Shown here: positions 23,281-31,056 of the stretch, piece after piece
How the letters are laid out: each line of letters starts with the position of its first letter
Numbering within the stretch: position 1 is the stretch's first letter
IMG/VR virus record: IMGVR_UViG_3300017637_000006
Coordinates: 1 to 46,470 of that record
DNA from: a virus
Strand: one strand, 5' to 3'
Length of the DNA: 46,470 nt
The notes under the pieces: generated by a model
Told to the model about the DNA's origin: nothing
Database searches by the model: none
The model's input: only the letters and a program-made list of their open reading frames with translations
Translations under genes and position numbers: made by a program

Positions 23281-24351
23281 ATGCGCTATTTCTCGGGCAA
23301 CTTGGTCGCGAACAGCCGACCCCACGCCGCCTGGTGGAACCAGGTCAACGCCCAGCGCGATGCGTTCAGCGCTGGCGAGGCCGCCTTGGCACCGCTCATG
23401 GGCAATGCCGCCGGCATCAACAATGCCGCCGCGGTCCTGCCTCGCGATGCGTGGCTGGAGATGGACACCATCACCCGCCGCGTCATGCGGGACGACGAGG
23501 GTCAGGCCTACATGACCGACCTCATGGCGCTGGCACGGCCGATCAACATCGGTAAGATCGTGTTCCAGCACCGTGTCAGCGGCGACGCCGGGCTGGTCCG
23601 CCGCTCGATCAGCGGCAAGGTTCCGGAAGTGCTGGGCAAGGTCGATTACGACTATCGCTCGACCCTCGTGCCGATCTTCAACACCGGGTATGGCCGGTCC
23701 TGGCGCGAATGGAACTCGCTGCAGAGCGAGAACTTCGACGCACTGGCCGACGACCAGGAAGCGCATACCGCCGCGATCCGCGAGGACATGGCGGATTATG
23801 CGCTGAACGGCGACGCCTCGATCGTGTTCGAAGGTGCGACGGGCTACGGCATCAAGACGCACCCGTATTCGAAGTCGATCAATCTTGGCTCGGCAGTCGG
23901 CGGTGCGAACATCGACCTGACCTCGCCGAGCACGACCGCCGACGCGATCGACGCGTTCTTCACTGGCGCGTTCGGGGCGATGCTCGACGCCAACCTGATC
24001 ACCGAGCCGGTCAACCTCTACATCTCGCCCGAGATCGCGCGTAACTGGGACCGTCAGTACAGCGGCTCGGCGGGATTCAAGGGCGGCCGGATCTGGGACT
24101 TCCTGCTGACCAATCGGCGCATCCGTCAGATCAAGGTCACCTATAAGCTCAGCGGCAACGCGTTCTTCGGCTTCGTGCCGCGCGCCGACTATATCCGCCC
24201 GCTGATCGGCATGGCGGTATCGACGACCGCAGCCGTCCGCCTCAACCCGGTCGATGACTACAACTTCCTCGTCATGGGGGCGATGGGTCTCGACATCCGG
24301 GCCGATGTCAACGGCAAGTCCGGCGTCTTCTACAGCGTCGTGCAGAACTGA
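23281..24351 (+). CDS. Major capsid protein
   Basis: A 356-residue protein following decoration and protease genes, the canonical major-head position. Length is right for an HK97-fold capsid protein. Recognisable stretches are WLEMDTITRRVMRDDEGQ, the spine-helix-like FDALADDQEAHTAAIREDMA (about 158-177) and the C-terminal FFGFVPRADYIRPLIGMAVST. No N-terminal delta domain long enough for HK97-style scaffolding is seen, consistent with a separate scaffold. Family (DUF2184- or DUF6260-like) is uncertain. Confidence 0.85.
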   Translation: MRYFSGNLVANSRPHAAWWNQVNAQRDAFSAGEAALAPLMGNAAGINNAAAVLPRDAWLEMDTITRRVMRDDEGQAYMTDLMALARPINIGKIVFQHRVSGDAGLVRRSISGKVPEVLGKVDYDYRSTLVPIFNTGYGRSWREWNSLQSENFDALADDQEAHTAAIREDMADYALNGDASIVFEGATGYGIKTHPYSKSINLGSAVGGANIDLTSPSTTADAIDAFFTGAFGAMLDANLITEPVNLYISPEIARNWDRQYSGSAGFKGGRIWDFLLTNRRIRQIKVTYKLSGNAFFGFVPRADYIRPLIGMAVSTTAAVRLNPVDDYNFLVMGAMGLDIRADVNGKSGVFYSVVQN

Positions 24352-24374
24352 TCGACGATCGGAGATAAGAGACC

Positions 24375-24905
24375 ATGACCCGCATTCGCATTACCGCCGC
24401 TGGCATCTTCGGCGCTCCGACTGAGAAGAACCCGACCGGCGAAATTCCGGTTGGTTCGGAATTCGACATCGAAGGGGAAATGCCGGCGGGCTGGAAAGGC
24501 CGTGCCGTGGTCGTCGGTACCGAGCCGGAAGAAGGCTCGGTCCTGATCGGCAACGCGGATGATGACGAGCGCATCGCCGCAGCGCGCGAAGAGGTGCGGG
24601 CAGAAGCACAGAAGTTCATCGACGGGCTGCGCGAGCAGCATCTAGTGGACCTCAAGGCGCTGAGCGATCGCGCCGAGGCGGCGGAAAAGCGCGTTGCCGA
24701 ACTCGAGGCCGAGGCCGCAGCGCGCGGCCCCGACCCCGACCTGATCCGCGCCGCGATCGACGGGCTTGACCCCAAGAACGATGAGCACTGGACCAAGGCG
24801 GGGCTGCCCGAAGTCGCCGCGGTGAAGGAAGCGCTCGGCGCGGACGTGAACCGGGCCCAGATCGAAGCAGCGGCGCCCGACGCCAAGCGGCCTGCCGCCG
24901 AATAA
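24375..24905 (+). CDS. Head-operon protein with coiled coil (176 aa)
   Basis: A 176-residue protein after the major capsid gene, with GGAG 11 bases upstream. Residues 1-60 form a beta-type domain (MTRIRITAAGIFGAPTEKNP), residues about 68-120 a coiled coil (ERIAAAREEVRAEAQKF, AEAAEKRVAELEAEAAA), and the tail has LPEVAAVKEALGADV. This pattern resembles small head-associated or Com-like proteins in sphingomonad phages. The role is unknown. A strong terminator follows immediately. Confidence 0.65.
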   Translation: MTRIRITAAGIFGAPTEKNPTGEIPVGSEFDIEGEMPAGWKGRAVVVGTEPEEGSVLIGNADDDERIAAAREEVRAEAQKFIDGLREQHLVDLKALSDRAEAAEKRVAELEAEAAARGPDPDLIRAAIDGLDPKNDEHWTKAGLPEVAAVKEALGADVNRAQIEAAAPDAKRPAAE

Positions 24906-24930
24906 TCACCCGCTCTCTCCAGGGGCGAAG

Positions 24931-24959
24931 GGGCGGGCCGTCAAACGCCCGCCCTTTTT
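24931..24959 (+). terminator. Intrinsic terminator inside the late operon
   Basis: GGGCGGGC (24931-24938) and GCCCGCCC (24947-24954) form a perfect 8-bp stem with an 8-base loop, followed by TTTTT (24955-24959). It lies between the capsid-side genes and the connector genes and should cut readthrough, lowering expression of connector and tail genes relative to capsid. Confidence 0.85.
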
Positions 24960-24975
24960 GCGTGAAGGACTGACC

Positions 24976-25155
24976 ATGGCGAATACCGGCCCGATTACCT
25001 TCAAGATTAGCGCTCGGACGCGCCTTGCCTGCATGGCACTGCATGCGCTGACCCCGGCGGTCGTGCTTGGCCTTATTGGGCCTGACCGTGCCGTTGCCTT
25101 TGCCATGCGCTTCGTGCGCGTGGATCTTCGACCTGAAGGCTGGGGAGGCGACTGA
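24976..25155 (+). CDS. Small hypothetical protein (59 aa)
   Basis: A 59-residue protein starting at ATG 24976 with GAAGGA 8 bases upstream, and one-base overlap with the next gene. Residues 16-46 (RLACMALHALTPAVVLGLIG, AVAFAMRF) are hydrophobic enough for a membrane or amphipathic helix. First gene after the internal terminator. No family recognised. Confidence 0.55.
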   Translation: MANTGPITFKISARTRLACMALHALTPAVVLGLIGPDRAVAFAMRFVRVDLRPEGWGGD

Positions 25156-25646
25156 TGGCATACGGCACCGACCAAGGCTTCACCGACTGGCTGGCGGTGC
25201 AGGGATACACCCTGCCCGAAACCGCGCCGGCACCCGCAGTGCTGCGCGCCCGTGGCAGCACCTATGTCGATGGCTACGAACGGTTCTGGACCGGCACGCG
25301 CGCTGGTGGTGTCATGCAGGAGTTGGCATGGCCGCGCACCGGCGCCCTGATGAATTGCACCGTGGGAATCGCCGACGACGTCATCCCGCCCGCCGTGGTC
25401 AACGCGAGCTATCGTGCAGCGTGGCTTGAGGCCGAGACGCCGGGTGTCTTGATCGGCGCCGTTGCCGCCCCGGGCACGCGCGTGAAGCGCCAAAAGGTCG
25501 ATGTCATCGAGCGCGAATTCTTCGATGATGGAAAGCCGACCGTCGGCGGCGGGCCAGCCTTCATCGATAGCCAGATCGACGGGATGCTTTCCGCGTTCAT
25601 CTGCGATCGGAAGGGCGCGGCGTTCATGTGGACGCTGGGCGGCTGA
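25155..25646 (+). CDS. Head-tail connector / DnaT-like phage protein
   Basis: A 163-residue protein. GFTDWLAVQGYTLPETAPAP and LRARGSTYVDGYERFWTG, then IPPAVVNASYRAAWLEA and VKRQKVDVIEREFFDDGKP match the widespread phage family annotated in databases as putative DnaT-like single-stranded DNA-binding protein. Context places it among gp6-type head-tail connectors, so a structural role is more likely than DNA binding. One-base overlap with its predecessor; the next gene starts 1 base after the stop. Confidence 0.75.
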   Translation: MAYGTDQGFTDWLAVQGYTLPETAPAPAVLRARGSTYVDGYERFWTGTRAGGVMQELAWPRTGALMNCTVGIADDVIPPAVVNASYRAAWLEAETPGVLIGAVAAPGTRVKRQKVDVIEREFFDDGKPTVGGGPAFIDSQIDGMLSAFICDRKGAAFMWTLGG

Positions 25647-25647
25647 C

Positions 25648-26040
25648 ATGGGCTTCTACGAGGACATGGCCCAGACCGCGCGTGACCTGCTCGCCCCGAC
25701 CGATGAGGGCGGACTGGGGCAGGGGATGATTGCGCTGGTCCGCTATGTTCCCGGCGCGGCTGGCACAAACCCATGGGACCCGCCGGCGACACCGTCACGC
25801 GAAGTGACCGTGCTAGACGGGGCTGCGCGCGGTGTCAGCAAGGAACTGATCGGCGCTCCCGTTGAAACCGGCGGCCAGATCGTCGCGACTGACCTTCAGG
25901 TCATCGTGGCGCCATGGGGCGGCGAATATGCAGCCGGACAGGTCCTCGAAATCGACGGAGCTCCGGTGACCGTGCTCAAGGTCGAGAACATCCCCGCCGC
26001 TGGCCCGGTCTGCGCCGTCCGCTTCGTGGTGCGGCGATGA
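25648..26040 (+). CDS. Head-tail joining / neck protein (130 aa)
   Basis: A 130-residue, beta-rich protein starting MGFYEDMAQTARDLLAP. Repeated strands (GAPVETGGQIVATDLQVIVAP, VLEIDGAPVTVLKVENI) resemble the beta-barrel stopper family (gpFII/gp16-like) that closes the portal after packaging. It lies between the connector and the minor head protein and overlaps the latter by ATGA. The family call is from position and secondary-structure feel. Confidence 0.6.
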   Translation: MGFYEDMAQTARDLLAPTDEGGLGQGMIALVRYVPGAAGTNPWDPPATPSREVTVLDGAARGVSKELIGAPVETGGQIVATDLQVIVAPWGGEYAAGQVLEIDGAPVTVLKVENIPAAGPVCAVRFVVRR

Positions 26041-27236
26041 ACGACACGCTCTCCGAGCTGCTCGAAACGCTGGCCCCGCCCTTGGCGGCCGCGTTCCTCG
26101 CTGCGATCGCGTCGCTTCGTTCCGGCATCAATTATCCGCTGCTGCTGACCGCGCTGCGCAACGGCGATATCGAGGCTGCTATCGACGCGCTCAACCTCGA
26201 TCGCGGCGCTTTCGGCGAATATGTGCTTGAACGCCAGGCCGCATTCGCGCGCACCGGCACCGTGGTTGCCGAGGCTGTGACGCTCGACCGCATCGCGTTC
26301 TTCAAGAAGGCCGACAAGGAGGCGAGGGGCCCGCGTCCGGATCCTGTGCCGTCTCCAACTGGGCCATCAGGACCGCGCCCGCCAGCACCACCGGCACCAC
26401 CGACGCTTTCCGCGCCCGGCGGTGGGCAGATCGTGTTCCGCTTCGACATGACGAATCCGCGCGCGGAGGCCCGTATCAGGACCGAGGCGGCAGCACGCGT
26501 CACCGGCTATGTCGAGGAGCAGATCGAGACGGCGCGGCGCGTCATTGCCGATGGCTACCAGCGCGGCGACGGGCCCCAGAACATCGCGACCGATATCGCG
26601 GGGCGCATCAATCCGATCAGTGGCCGCCGCGAAGGCGGCATCGTCGGGCTGTCCGGCCCTCAGGTCGGCTACACCGAATCGATGCGGGCGCGCTTGCTCA
26701 GTGGCGACCCCGACGAAATGATGAAGGTGCTGGGCAGCTTCCGGGACGGGAAGTGGGTCGAGGGCACCGGCATGACGCTGCGGGACCGACGCTTCGACCG
26801 CAGCATCATGAAGGCGATTCGAGACGTCGCCGCCGGAAAGCCGAGCCCGCTGACCCGCGACCGCATCGATGAGATGGTCGCGAAATACAGCGACCGACTG
26901 CTCGCCCGACGCGCCGAGGACATCGCGCGCACCGAGACCGCGCAGGGCGTCGAGATGGCGCGCGCCGAGGCAACGCGACAGGCGCTGGAGAAGGCCGGGC
27001 TCGATGTCGCAGCGGTGACCAAGGGCTGGGTCCACAGCGGTGGCATTCTGGACGCCCGCGACACTCACCTCGCGATGCACGGCAAGACCGTACAGGGCCT
27101 CGACACCCCATTCGTCCTGCCCGACGGCTCGGTGATGCAGTTCCCCCACGATCCCGCCGGCGGGGTCCGCAACAATGTGAATTGCCGATGCCGCGGCGAT
27201 CAGGACATCGACTGGGCCTTCGGGCTGTTTGGATAG
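26037..27236 (+). CDS. Minor head / Mu F-like head morphogenesis protein
   Basis: A 399-residue protein starting at ATG 26037. After a helical N-terminus (residues 1-95) and a Pro-rich linker (about 100-125), the C-terminal part carries the Mu gpF/SPP1 gp7 signature: ARTETAQGVEMARAEATRQA, then WVHSGGILDARDTHLAMHGKTV and FPHDPAGGVRNNVNCRC with its metal-like His/Cys set. Such proteins bind DNA and head interior, and aid assembly or ejection. Here the gene is downstream of connectors rather than next to the portal, an unusual but not rare order. Confidence 0.8.
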   Translation: MNDTLSELLETLAPPLAAAFLAAIASLRSGINYPLLLTALRNGDIEAAIDALNLDRGAFGEYVLERQAAFARTGTVVAEAVTLDRIAFFKKADKEARGPRPDPVPSPTGPSGPRPPAPPAPPTLSAPGGGQIVFRFDMTNPRAEARIRTEAAARVTGYVEEQIETARRVIADGYQRGDGPQNIATDIAGRINPISGRREGGIVGLSGPQVGYTESMRARLLSGDPDEMMKVLGSFRDGKWVEGTGMTLRDRRFDRSIMKAIRDVAAGKPSPLTRDRIDEMVAKYSDRLLARRAEDIARTETAQGVEMARAEATRQALEKAGLDVAAVTKGWVHSGGILDARDTHLAMHGKTVQGLDTPFVLPDGSVMQFPHDPAGGVRNNVNCRCRGDQDIDWAFGLFG

Positions 27237-27246
27237 GAGGCCGACC

Positions 27247-27549
27247 ATGGCATGCGTCAACTGCGCGAAGATCCGAGCCGCAATCCTGCACGGCAAGATG
27301 GCCGAGGCGGCGGGACTGTCGGTGCAGGCGCTGCGGGAGAAATTCGGGCTGGTGACGATCACCGGCCTCACCGTAATGCTTGCTGACCCTGACCCGCTCG
27401 ACCAGAGCATTCCCGCGCTCTCCACGTATCTCGCGGGCGTGACCGATCCGGCACACATCCAGAAGCTCATCGCCGCCGAGAAAGCGGGCAAGACGCGCCG
27501 TGGCGCGCTGGATGCGCTCGCGGCTCGCCTCGCCGAGCTCGCAGGATAA
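27247..27549 (+). CDS. Small protein (100 aa) in the connector region
   Basis: A 100-residue protein starting at ATG 27247, with AGGAGG 6 bases upstream. A CVNC pair opens the protein (MACVNCAKIRAAILHGKMAE), followed by mostly helical sequence ending AARLAELAG. The start at 27229 upstream was rejected. A structural or chaperone role is possible from location; no family recognised. Confidence 0.6.
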   Translation: MACVNCAKIRAAILHGKMAEAAGLSVQALREKFGLVTITGLTVMLADPDPLDQSIPALSTYLAGVTDPAHIQKLIAAEKAGKTRRGALDALAARLAELAG

Positions 27550-27977
27550 TGTCAGGCTGGACCGGCACCGACCCCTCGCGCTGGGCGGCGGGGTCCGACA
27601 CGCTGCTGACTGCCTTGCTGCGCAATTCGGTGCAGGGGTTGGCGAAGGCGGCTGCCACGACGATTCCGAACGGTGGCCGCGTGCCGGTCAAGACGGGCAA
27701 TCTGGCGCGCTCGGTTGTGGTCGACGACAAGCCTCCCAAGGTGATCGAGGGACTGGCAACCGGCGACTATTCACTCGGCATCGCCAATATCCGACCCGGC
27801 GAGCCGATCTATATCGGGTGGCAGGCGAACTATGCCCGAAGGCAGAACTATGGCTTCGTCGGCACCGACAGCCTGGGCCGTACCTACAATCAGTCCGGCT
27901 ATGGGTTTGCCGAGGCCGCCGCCGCGCAATGGCCGCAGATCGTGCGCGCCGAGGCCGCAAAATTGGGAGCGCGATGA
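27549..27977 (+). CDS. Head-tail completion protein (HK97 gp10-like)
   Basis: A 142-residue protein. PVKTGNLARSVVVDDKPPK, GEPIYIGWQANYARRQNYGF and the C-terminal AEAAAAQWPQIVRAEAAKLG match HK97 gp10/phage minor-tail completion proteins, whose hallmark is the V-x-T-G-x-L-x-x-S start and aromatic-rich N-Y-A-x-x-x-x-Y-G middle. It joins the finished head to the tail terminator. One-base overlap with the previous gene. Confidence 0.8.
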   Translation: MSGWTGTDPSRWAAGSDTLLTALLRNSVQGLAKAAATTIPNGGRVPVKTGNLARSVVVDDKPPKVIEGLATGDYSLGIANIRPGEPIYIGWQANYARRQNYGFVGTDSLGRTYNQSGYGFAEAAAAQWPQIVRAEAAKLGAR

Positions 27978-28405
27978 TGCCAGCGATTCAGACCACCGAC
28001 TGGCTCGCGCTCAAGGGTCGCATCGACACGCTGGTGACGAATCCGGCGCTGCAGCGCTTCGAACCCGGCGCGATCCTCACCCCGCCGACCGATGCCACAG
28101 GTCCGGCGCCCTACATCCTGCTGTCCGACGTCACAAATGAGCCGGTCCGCGTCGGCATCGATCCCCGGCTGCATATTCGCAGCGGTACCCTGATGCTGGC
28201 GCTGCAATGGCCGATCGCGCGAGCGGTAACCCATGCCCAGCTCAAAGAAATTGCGGGGCAGATCGCGGCGCATTTCCCGGCGGACACCTGCATGCAGTTC
28301 GGGCCGTCTCGACTTCGCGTGACGCGGGACGCCGAGGCAATGCAGGCTTATGTCGATGGGGCGTATCGGGTCGCGGTGGTGCGGGTTATGTGGGCGAGCA
28401 TGTAG
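27974..28405 (+). CDS. Tail terminator protein
   Basis: A 143-residue protein (ATG 27974; 27977 is possible). ILTPPTDATGPAPYILLSDV, then VGIDPRLHIRSGTLMLALQW and AHFPADTCMQFGPSRLRV are typical of gpU-like or DUF4128 tail terminators, which cap the tail tube and set the end of polymerisation. It precedes the inverted GumN gene and normally would be followed directly by the tail tube gene. Confidence 0.7.
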   Translation: MMPAIQTTDWLALKGRIDTLVTNPALQRFEPGAILTPPTDATGPAPYILLSDVTNEPVRVGIDPRLHIRSGTLMLALQWPIARAVTHAQLKEIAGQIAAHFPADTCMQFGPSRLRVTRDAEAMQAYVDGAYRVAVVRVMWASM

Positions 28406-28417
28406 GCGCTTGCCGGC

Positions 28418-29275
28418 CTATTGCGCGACCCGCACGCGCCTCACACTGAAACCCGCATCGGCAAGAAGATCGGGAAGCGCGCCGTCACCGACGAAATGCT
28501 CGACCCCAACTGCGACCATCACGACGCCGGGGCGGCGAATCCGCTCGGCGATCCACTGCGCCCAGCGCGCGTTCCGACGGACCAGAAGCGCGTCCCGGAC
28601 CTCGGGAAACAGACCTGTCTCGCGATCGGATGCTGCACTGACGCATGCAAGGTCACCGAGCTTCCAGCACCGGACTATGTCTACGGCGGCCCCCTTGACC
28701 CGGCCTGGGGTCTCCAGCGTCGCGACGAGGTGCGCCAGCTGCGCCGGGCCGGGAATGCCGTCATAGGCGGCAAATTGCTCGTCGGTGGTTTCCAGTCCGA
28801 CGAGTACCTTTCGGTCGCGCGTCGCCGCATCCTGCAGAGCCTTGTCGACCGATAAGTCGCTGTTCAGCCCGCTGTCGCGCAAGGCGACCGTGCCGACGAT
28901 CAGATTGGCAAACCATGGGTCGAACCGATCAAGCGCGTTTCTTGGCGCACCTGCGCGCCGCAGCGCCGCCTCGAGTGCTTTGACCTTCGGCTGCGGTAGG
29001 ATGCCCCGCAACGCCTGCCCTGACGCCGCATGCTTCATTGCCTGGGCTTGAGCGGCCCCGCTATCACCGACCACCGTTTCAAGAACGATCTCATCGGCCT
29101 CATCGTAAGCCGCAGCAACGTCGCCAGAGAACCACTGGTGATTATCATCAAGCGCGTGAACGGTGCCGAACAGATACACCGTCGTGTCAGAATCGCTCAG
29201 CGACCAAAGCGCCGGTGTCTGGGCGCACGCCGGCGCCGCAGCCAGGAGCGCCGTCGCGAGGGCAGCGAGTTTCAT
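28418..29275 (-). CDS. TraB/GumN family exported protein (moron)
   Basis: A 285-residue protein with a signal peptide (MKLAALATALLAAAPACA, cut after about residue 18). The TraB/GumN signatures are LFGTVHAL (G-T-V-H), EIVLETVVG with its Glu, and the C-terminal VGVEHFVGDGALPDLL (G-x-x-H). The family has been linked to metal-dependent hydrolases related to TIKI/EreA and to exopolysaccharide gene clusters, although the function in bacteria is unsettled. It lies backwards in the tail operon, converging with the tail terminator gene at 12 bases. Orientation and function mark it as acquired cargo. Confidence 0.85.
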   Translation of the reverse strand: MKLAALATALLAAAPACAQTPALWSLSDSDTTVYLFGTVHALDDNHQWFSGDVAAAYDEADEIVLETVVGDSGAAQAQAMKHAASGQALRGILPQPKVKALEAALRRAGAPRNALDRFDPWFANLIVGTVALRDSGLNSDLSVDKALQDAATRDRKVLVGLETTDEQFAAYDGIPGPAQLAHLVATLETPGRVKGAAVDIVRCWKLGDLACVSAASDRETGLFPEVRDALLVRRNARWAQWIAERIRRPGVVMVAVGVEHFVGDGALPDLLADAGFSVRRVRVAQ

Positions 29276-29357
29276 CGCCGCTCTGTATGCGCCGGTCTCG
29301 CAGTGCTGAACAGCGCCAACTTCATGCGTGAACGAATAATGCGCGCGGACGCATCAT

Positions 29358-29386
29358 TGTTGCGTATAGCTCCCGTTCTCTGTAAT
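29358..29386 (+). promoter_or_regulatory. Promoter-like element before the tail tube gene
   Basis: TTGCGT (29358-29363) lies 17 bases before TAATGT (29381-29386), matching the TTGCG-18-TAATG layout upstream of the portal gene (19712-19740). It would restart late transcription downstream of the inverted GumN gene. The leader of about 40 bases contains CGGGAG at about 12 bases before the ATG as ribosome-binding site. Confidence 0.45.
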
Positions 29387-29436
29387 GTTACATCGGTTTT
29401 AGAGCAGGCCCGAGACGGGCATCGGGAGCATAGGTC

Positions 29437-30162
29437 ATGCTGCAGGCAGTCAACGGGTCGAAATTCTTCATCGGGACGCGGGTCGCATTGCCGACCGACC
29501 TGACGGTCGAACTCAGCGATTTCACCGCGCAGGAGCCGGAATGGCTCGAGGTCAAGGGCTGGACCCAGTCCGGCTCGCTCGGCGACACCCGTGCAGAGAT
29601 CACGCAGACCTTCATCGGTTCGGGCCGCGACCACACCATGAAGGGCAGCGCCAACTCGGCCGCGATGGAAAACACCTTCGCGCCGTTGCCGAACGATCCG
29701 GGCCAGATCCGGATGGCACAGGCGATTGCCGACTGCGCGAACTACGCCTTCAAGGTCGAGTGGGGCGCGAACTGCGCTGCGGAGGGGCCGGTCACCATCA
29801 GCGTCGCCGACCCCGGCGTCGTTACTTGGCCCGGCGGCCACGGTCTGGAACCCGGCGCGCCGATCATTTTCGATGCGACCGGGGGCAACATGCCCACCGG
29901 CCTCACCGAAGGCACGGTCTATTACGTCAAGACGGTCCTGACCCCGACGACCTTTACCGTCGCCGCGACGCCGAACGGCGATGCGATCGAAACTACGCTC
30001 GCCGCGACCGCGACCAGCATCATTGCCACGGCTCAGCCCGTCGGCATGACCGACCTGTTCTATGGCCTCGCCATGCCGGGCGCAAAGCAGGGTGGTGCCG
30101 CAAACACCCCGCTTCTGCGCACCTGGTCGGTGAAGCCCAACACGAACATCGTCGAAGTCTGA
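29437..30162 (+). CDS. Major tail tube protein
   Basis: A 241-residue protein in the tail-tube position. The N-terminal part (VNGSKFFIGTRVALPTDLTV, then EVKGWTQSGSLGDTRAEITQ) matches siphovirus major tail proteins. Residues about 115-205 hold an inserted beta domain with VVTWPGGHGLEPGAPIIFDA and TEGTVYYVKTVLTPTTFTVA, an add-on decoration seen in other tail tubes. The C-terminal LLRTWSVKPNTNIVEV closes the core fold. It polymerises as hexameric rings along the tape measure. Confidence 0.85.
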   Translation: MLQAVNGSKFFIGTRVALPTDLTVELSDFTAQEPEWLEVKGWTQSGSLGDTRAEITQTFIGSGRDHTMKGSANSAAMENTFAPLPNDPGQIRMAQAIADCANYAFKVEWGANCAAEGPVTISVADPGVVTWPGGHGLEPGAPIIFDATGGNMPTGLTEGTVYYVKTVLTPTTFTVAATPNGDAIETTLAATATSIIATAQPVGMTDLFYGLAMPGAKQGGAANTPLLRTWSVKPNTNIVEV

Positions 30163-30167
30163 ACAGC

Positions 30168-30215
30168 CTAAGGGCGGCGGCTGTCGGGTCGGTCGCCGTC
30201 CTTAGACCCGAACAG
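30168..30215 (+). other. Competing hairpins between tail tube and chaperone genes
   Basis: CTAAGGGCGGCG (30168-30179) pairs with CGCCGTCCTTAG (30194-30205) in a 12-bp stem with one G-U pair. The loop segment CTGTCGGGTC (30181-30190) can instead pair with GACCCGAACAG (30205-30215), with one bulged base. The two stems share base 30205 and cannot both be complete. No U-tract follows, so it is not a simple terminator. It may slow transcripts or shield the 3' end of the abundant tube mRNA. Confidence 0.6.
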
Positions 30216-30233
30216 GCCCGAGCGAGACGAAGC

Positions 30234-30671
30234 ATGGATATCGGCAATCTCAACGAGGAAATCGACCTCAGCCCCGGCGAGTGGATCGATGACATCCCCG
30301 CGCTGCCCGGCGCGCGCCTCCGGGTGCGATCGACCAACTTCAAGCCGTACAAGGTCGCGGTGCAGGGGCTGGCGCGACGCAGCGGCAAGAAGCTGAACAC
30401 CGACGAAGGGGTTGGCCGCTTCAACGTCGCGACGGGCAAGCCGCTGGCAGAGCATATCCTGCTCGATTGGGACCTGAGCAAGGCTGAGGACGTCGCCGCG
30501 CTGACCAGCAATGGCAAGCCGCTCGAATATTCGGCTGCCAACGCCCTGCTCGTGCTGGGCGCGGATGATGCCCACGGTGTCGGCCAGGCATTCCGCAACG
30601 GCGTCGAGTGGGCGGGTGATCAGGTTGCCGATCGGGTCCGGGAACGCTCCAAGGCAGCGGCGGGAAACTGA
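30234..30671 (+). CDS. Tail assembly chaperone (gpG-like)
   Basis: A 145-residue protein between tail tube and tape measure genes, the place of lambda gpG. Recognisable stretches are PALPGARLRVRSTNFKPYKVAVQ and LEYSAANALLVLGADDAHGVGQ. It ends GGA AAC TGA, the 3' part of a slippery site that lets a fraction of ribosomes continue in the -1 frame. It should bind and protect the tape measure protein during tail assembly and not stay in the virion. Its C-terminus (RVRERSKAAAGN) is helical and charged. Confidence 0.8.
   Translation: MDIGNLNEEIDLSPGEWIDDIPALPGARLRVRSTNFKPYKVAVQGLARRSGKKLNTDEGVGRFNVATGKPLAEHILLDWDLSKAEDVAALTSNGKPLEYSAANALLVLGADDAHGVGQAFRNGVEWAGDQVADRVRERSKAAAGN
30662..30671 (+). promoter_or_regulatory. 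Programmed -1 frameshift site GGGAAAC
   Basis: The heptamer G-GGA-AAC (30662-30668) is in the correct zero frame directly before the TGA at 30669-30671. It fits X-XXY-YYZ and is one base different from lambda's GGGAAAG at the G/GT junction. The -1 frame then stays open to 31054. Confidence 0.8.
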
Positions 30672-31054
30672 CGGATGCCCTGCGCTGGTGGTTTGCGAAT
30701 GGCGACCAGCACAGGGCGGCCCGCGAAGCCGCCGGCGAGGATGGGGTTATCCCGGAGGCGTTGGAGCCTCCCGAGCTCATGGATGGGCTCGACGGTTGGT
30801 ACGAGGATTTCTGGCGGCTCTCGACCAATCGCCAGATCGGTTTCGGCGTCGGACCCATCCCGGCCAGCGCCATAGACCGCCACACCGAAGGTTGGGTCGC
30901 GGAGGATGCGGAGATGTTCGAGTTCTGCATCCGCGAAATGGATGGGGTCTATCTGATGCGGGCGAATTCGTCGGACGATACCACGGCACAGCAGGGCCCG
31001 GTATCGCCGCGTGACGCGTTCCGCGCGGCCACCGCCAGTCAGCGACGGGGGTAG
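30668..31054 (+). CDS. Frameshift extension of the tail chaperone (gpGT-like)
   Basis: Read in the -1 frame after the slip at 30662-30668, this segment adds 128 residues: LTDALRWWFANGDQHRAARE, then WYEDFWRLSTNRQIGFGVG and HTEGWVAEDAEMFEFCIREM, to give a fusion of about 273 residues. It has no well-placed start of its own (only TTG 30761). It is the equivalent of lambda gpT, expected to recruit tail tube protein to the tape measure-chaperone complex. It ends just 2 bases before the tape measure ATG. Confidence 0.75.
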   Translation: MTDALRWWFANGDQHRAAREAAGEDGVIPEALEPPELMDGLDGWYEDFWRLSTNRQIGFGVGPIPASAIDRHTEGWVAEDAEMFEFCIREMDGVYLMRANSSDDTTAQQGPVSPRDAFRAATASQRRG

Positions 31055-31056
31055 AG

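Noticed and set aside
30168-30215. H-type pseudoknot from the two stems
   Set aside because: The third loop would have zero bases to cross a 12-bp stem, which is sterically not possible; competing hairpins are more likely.
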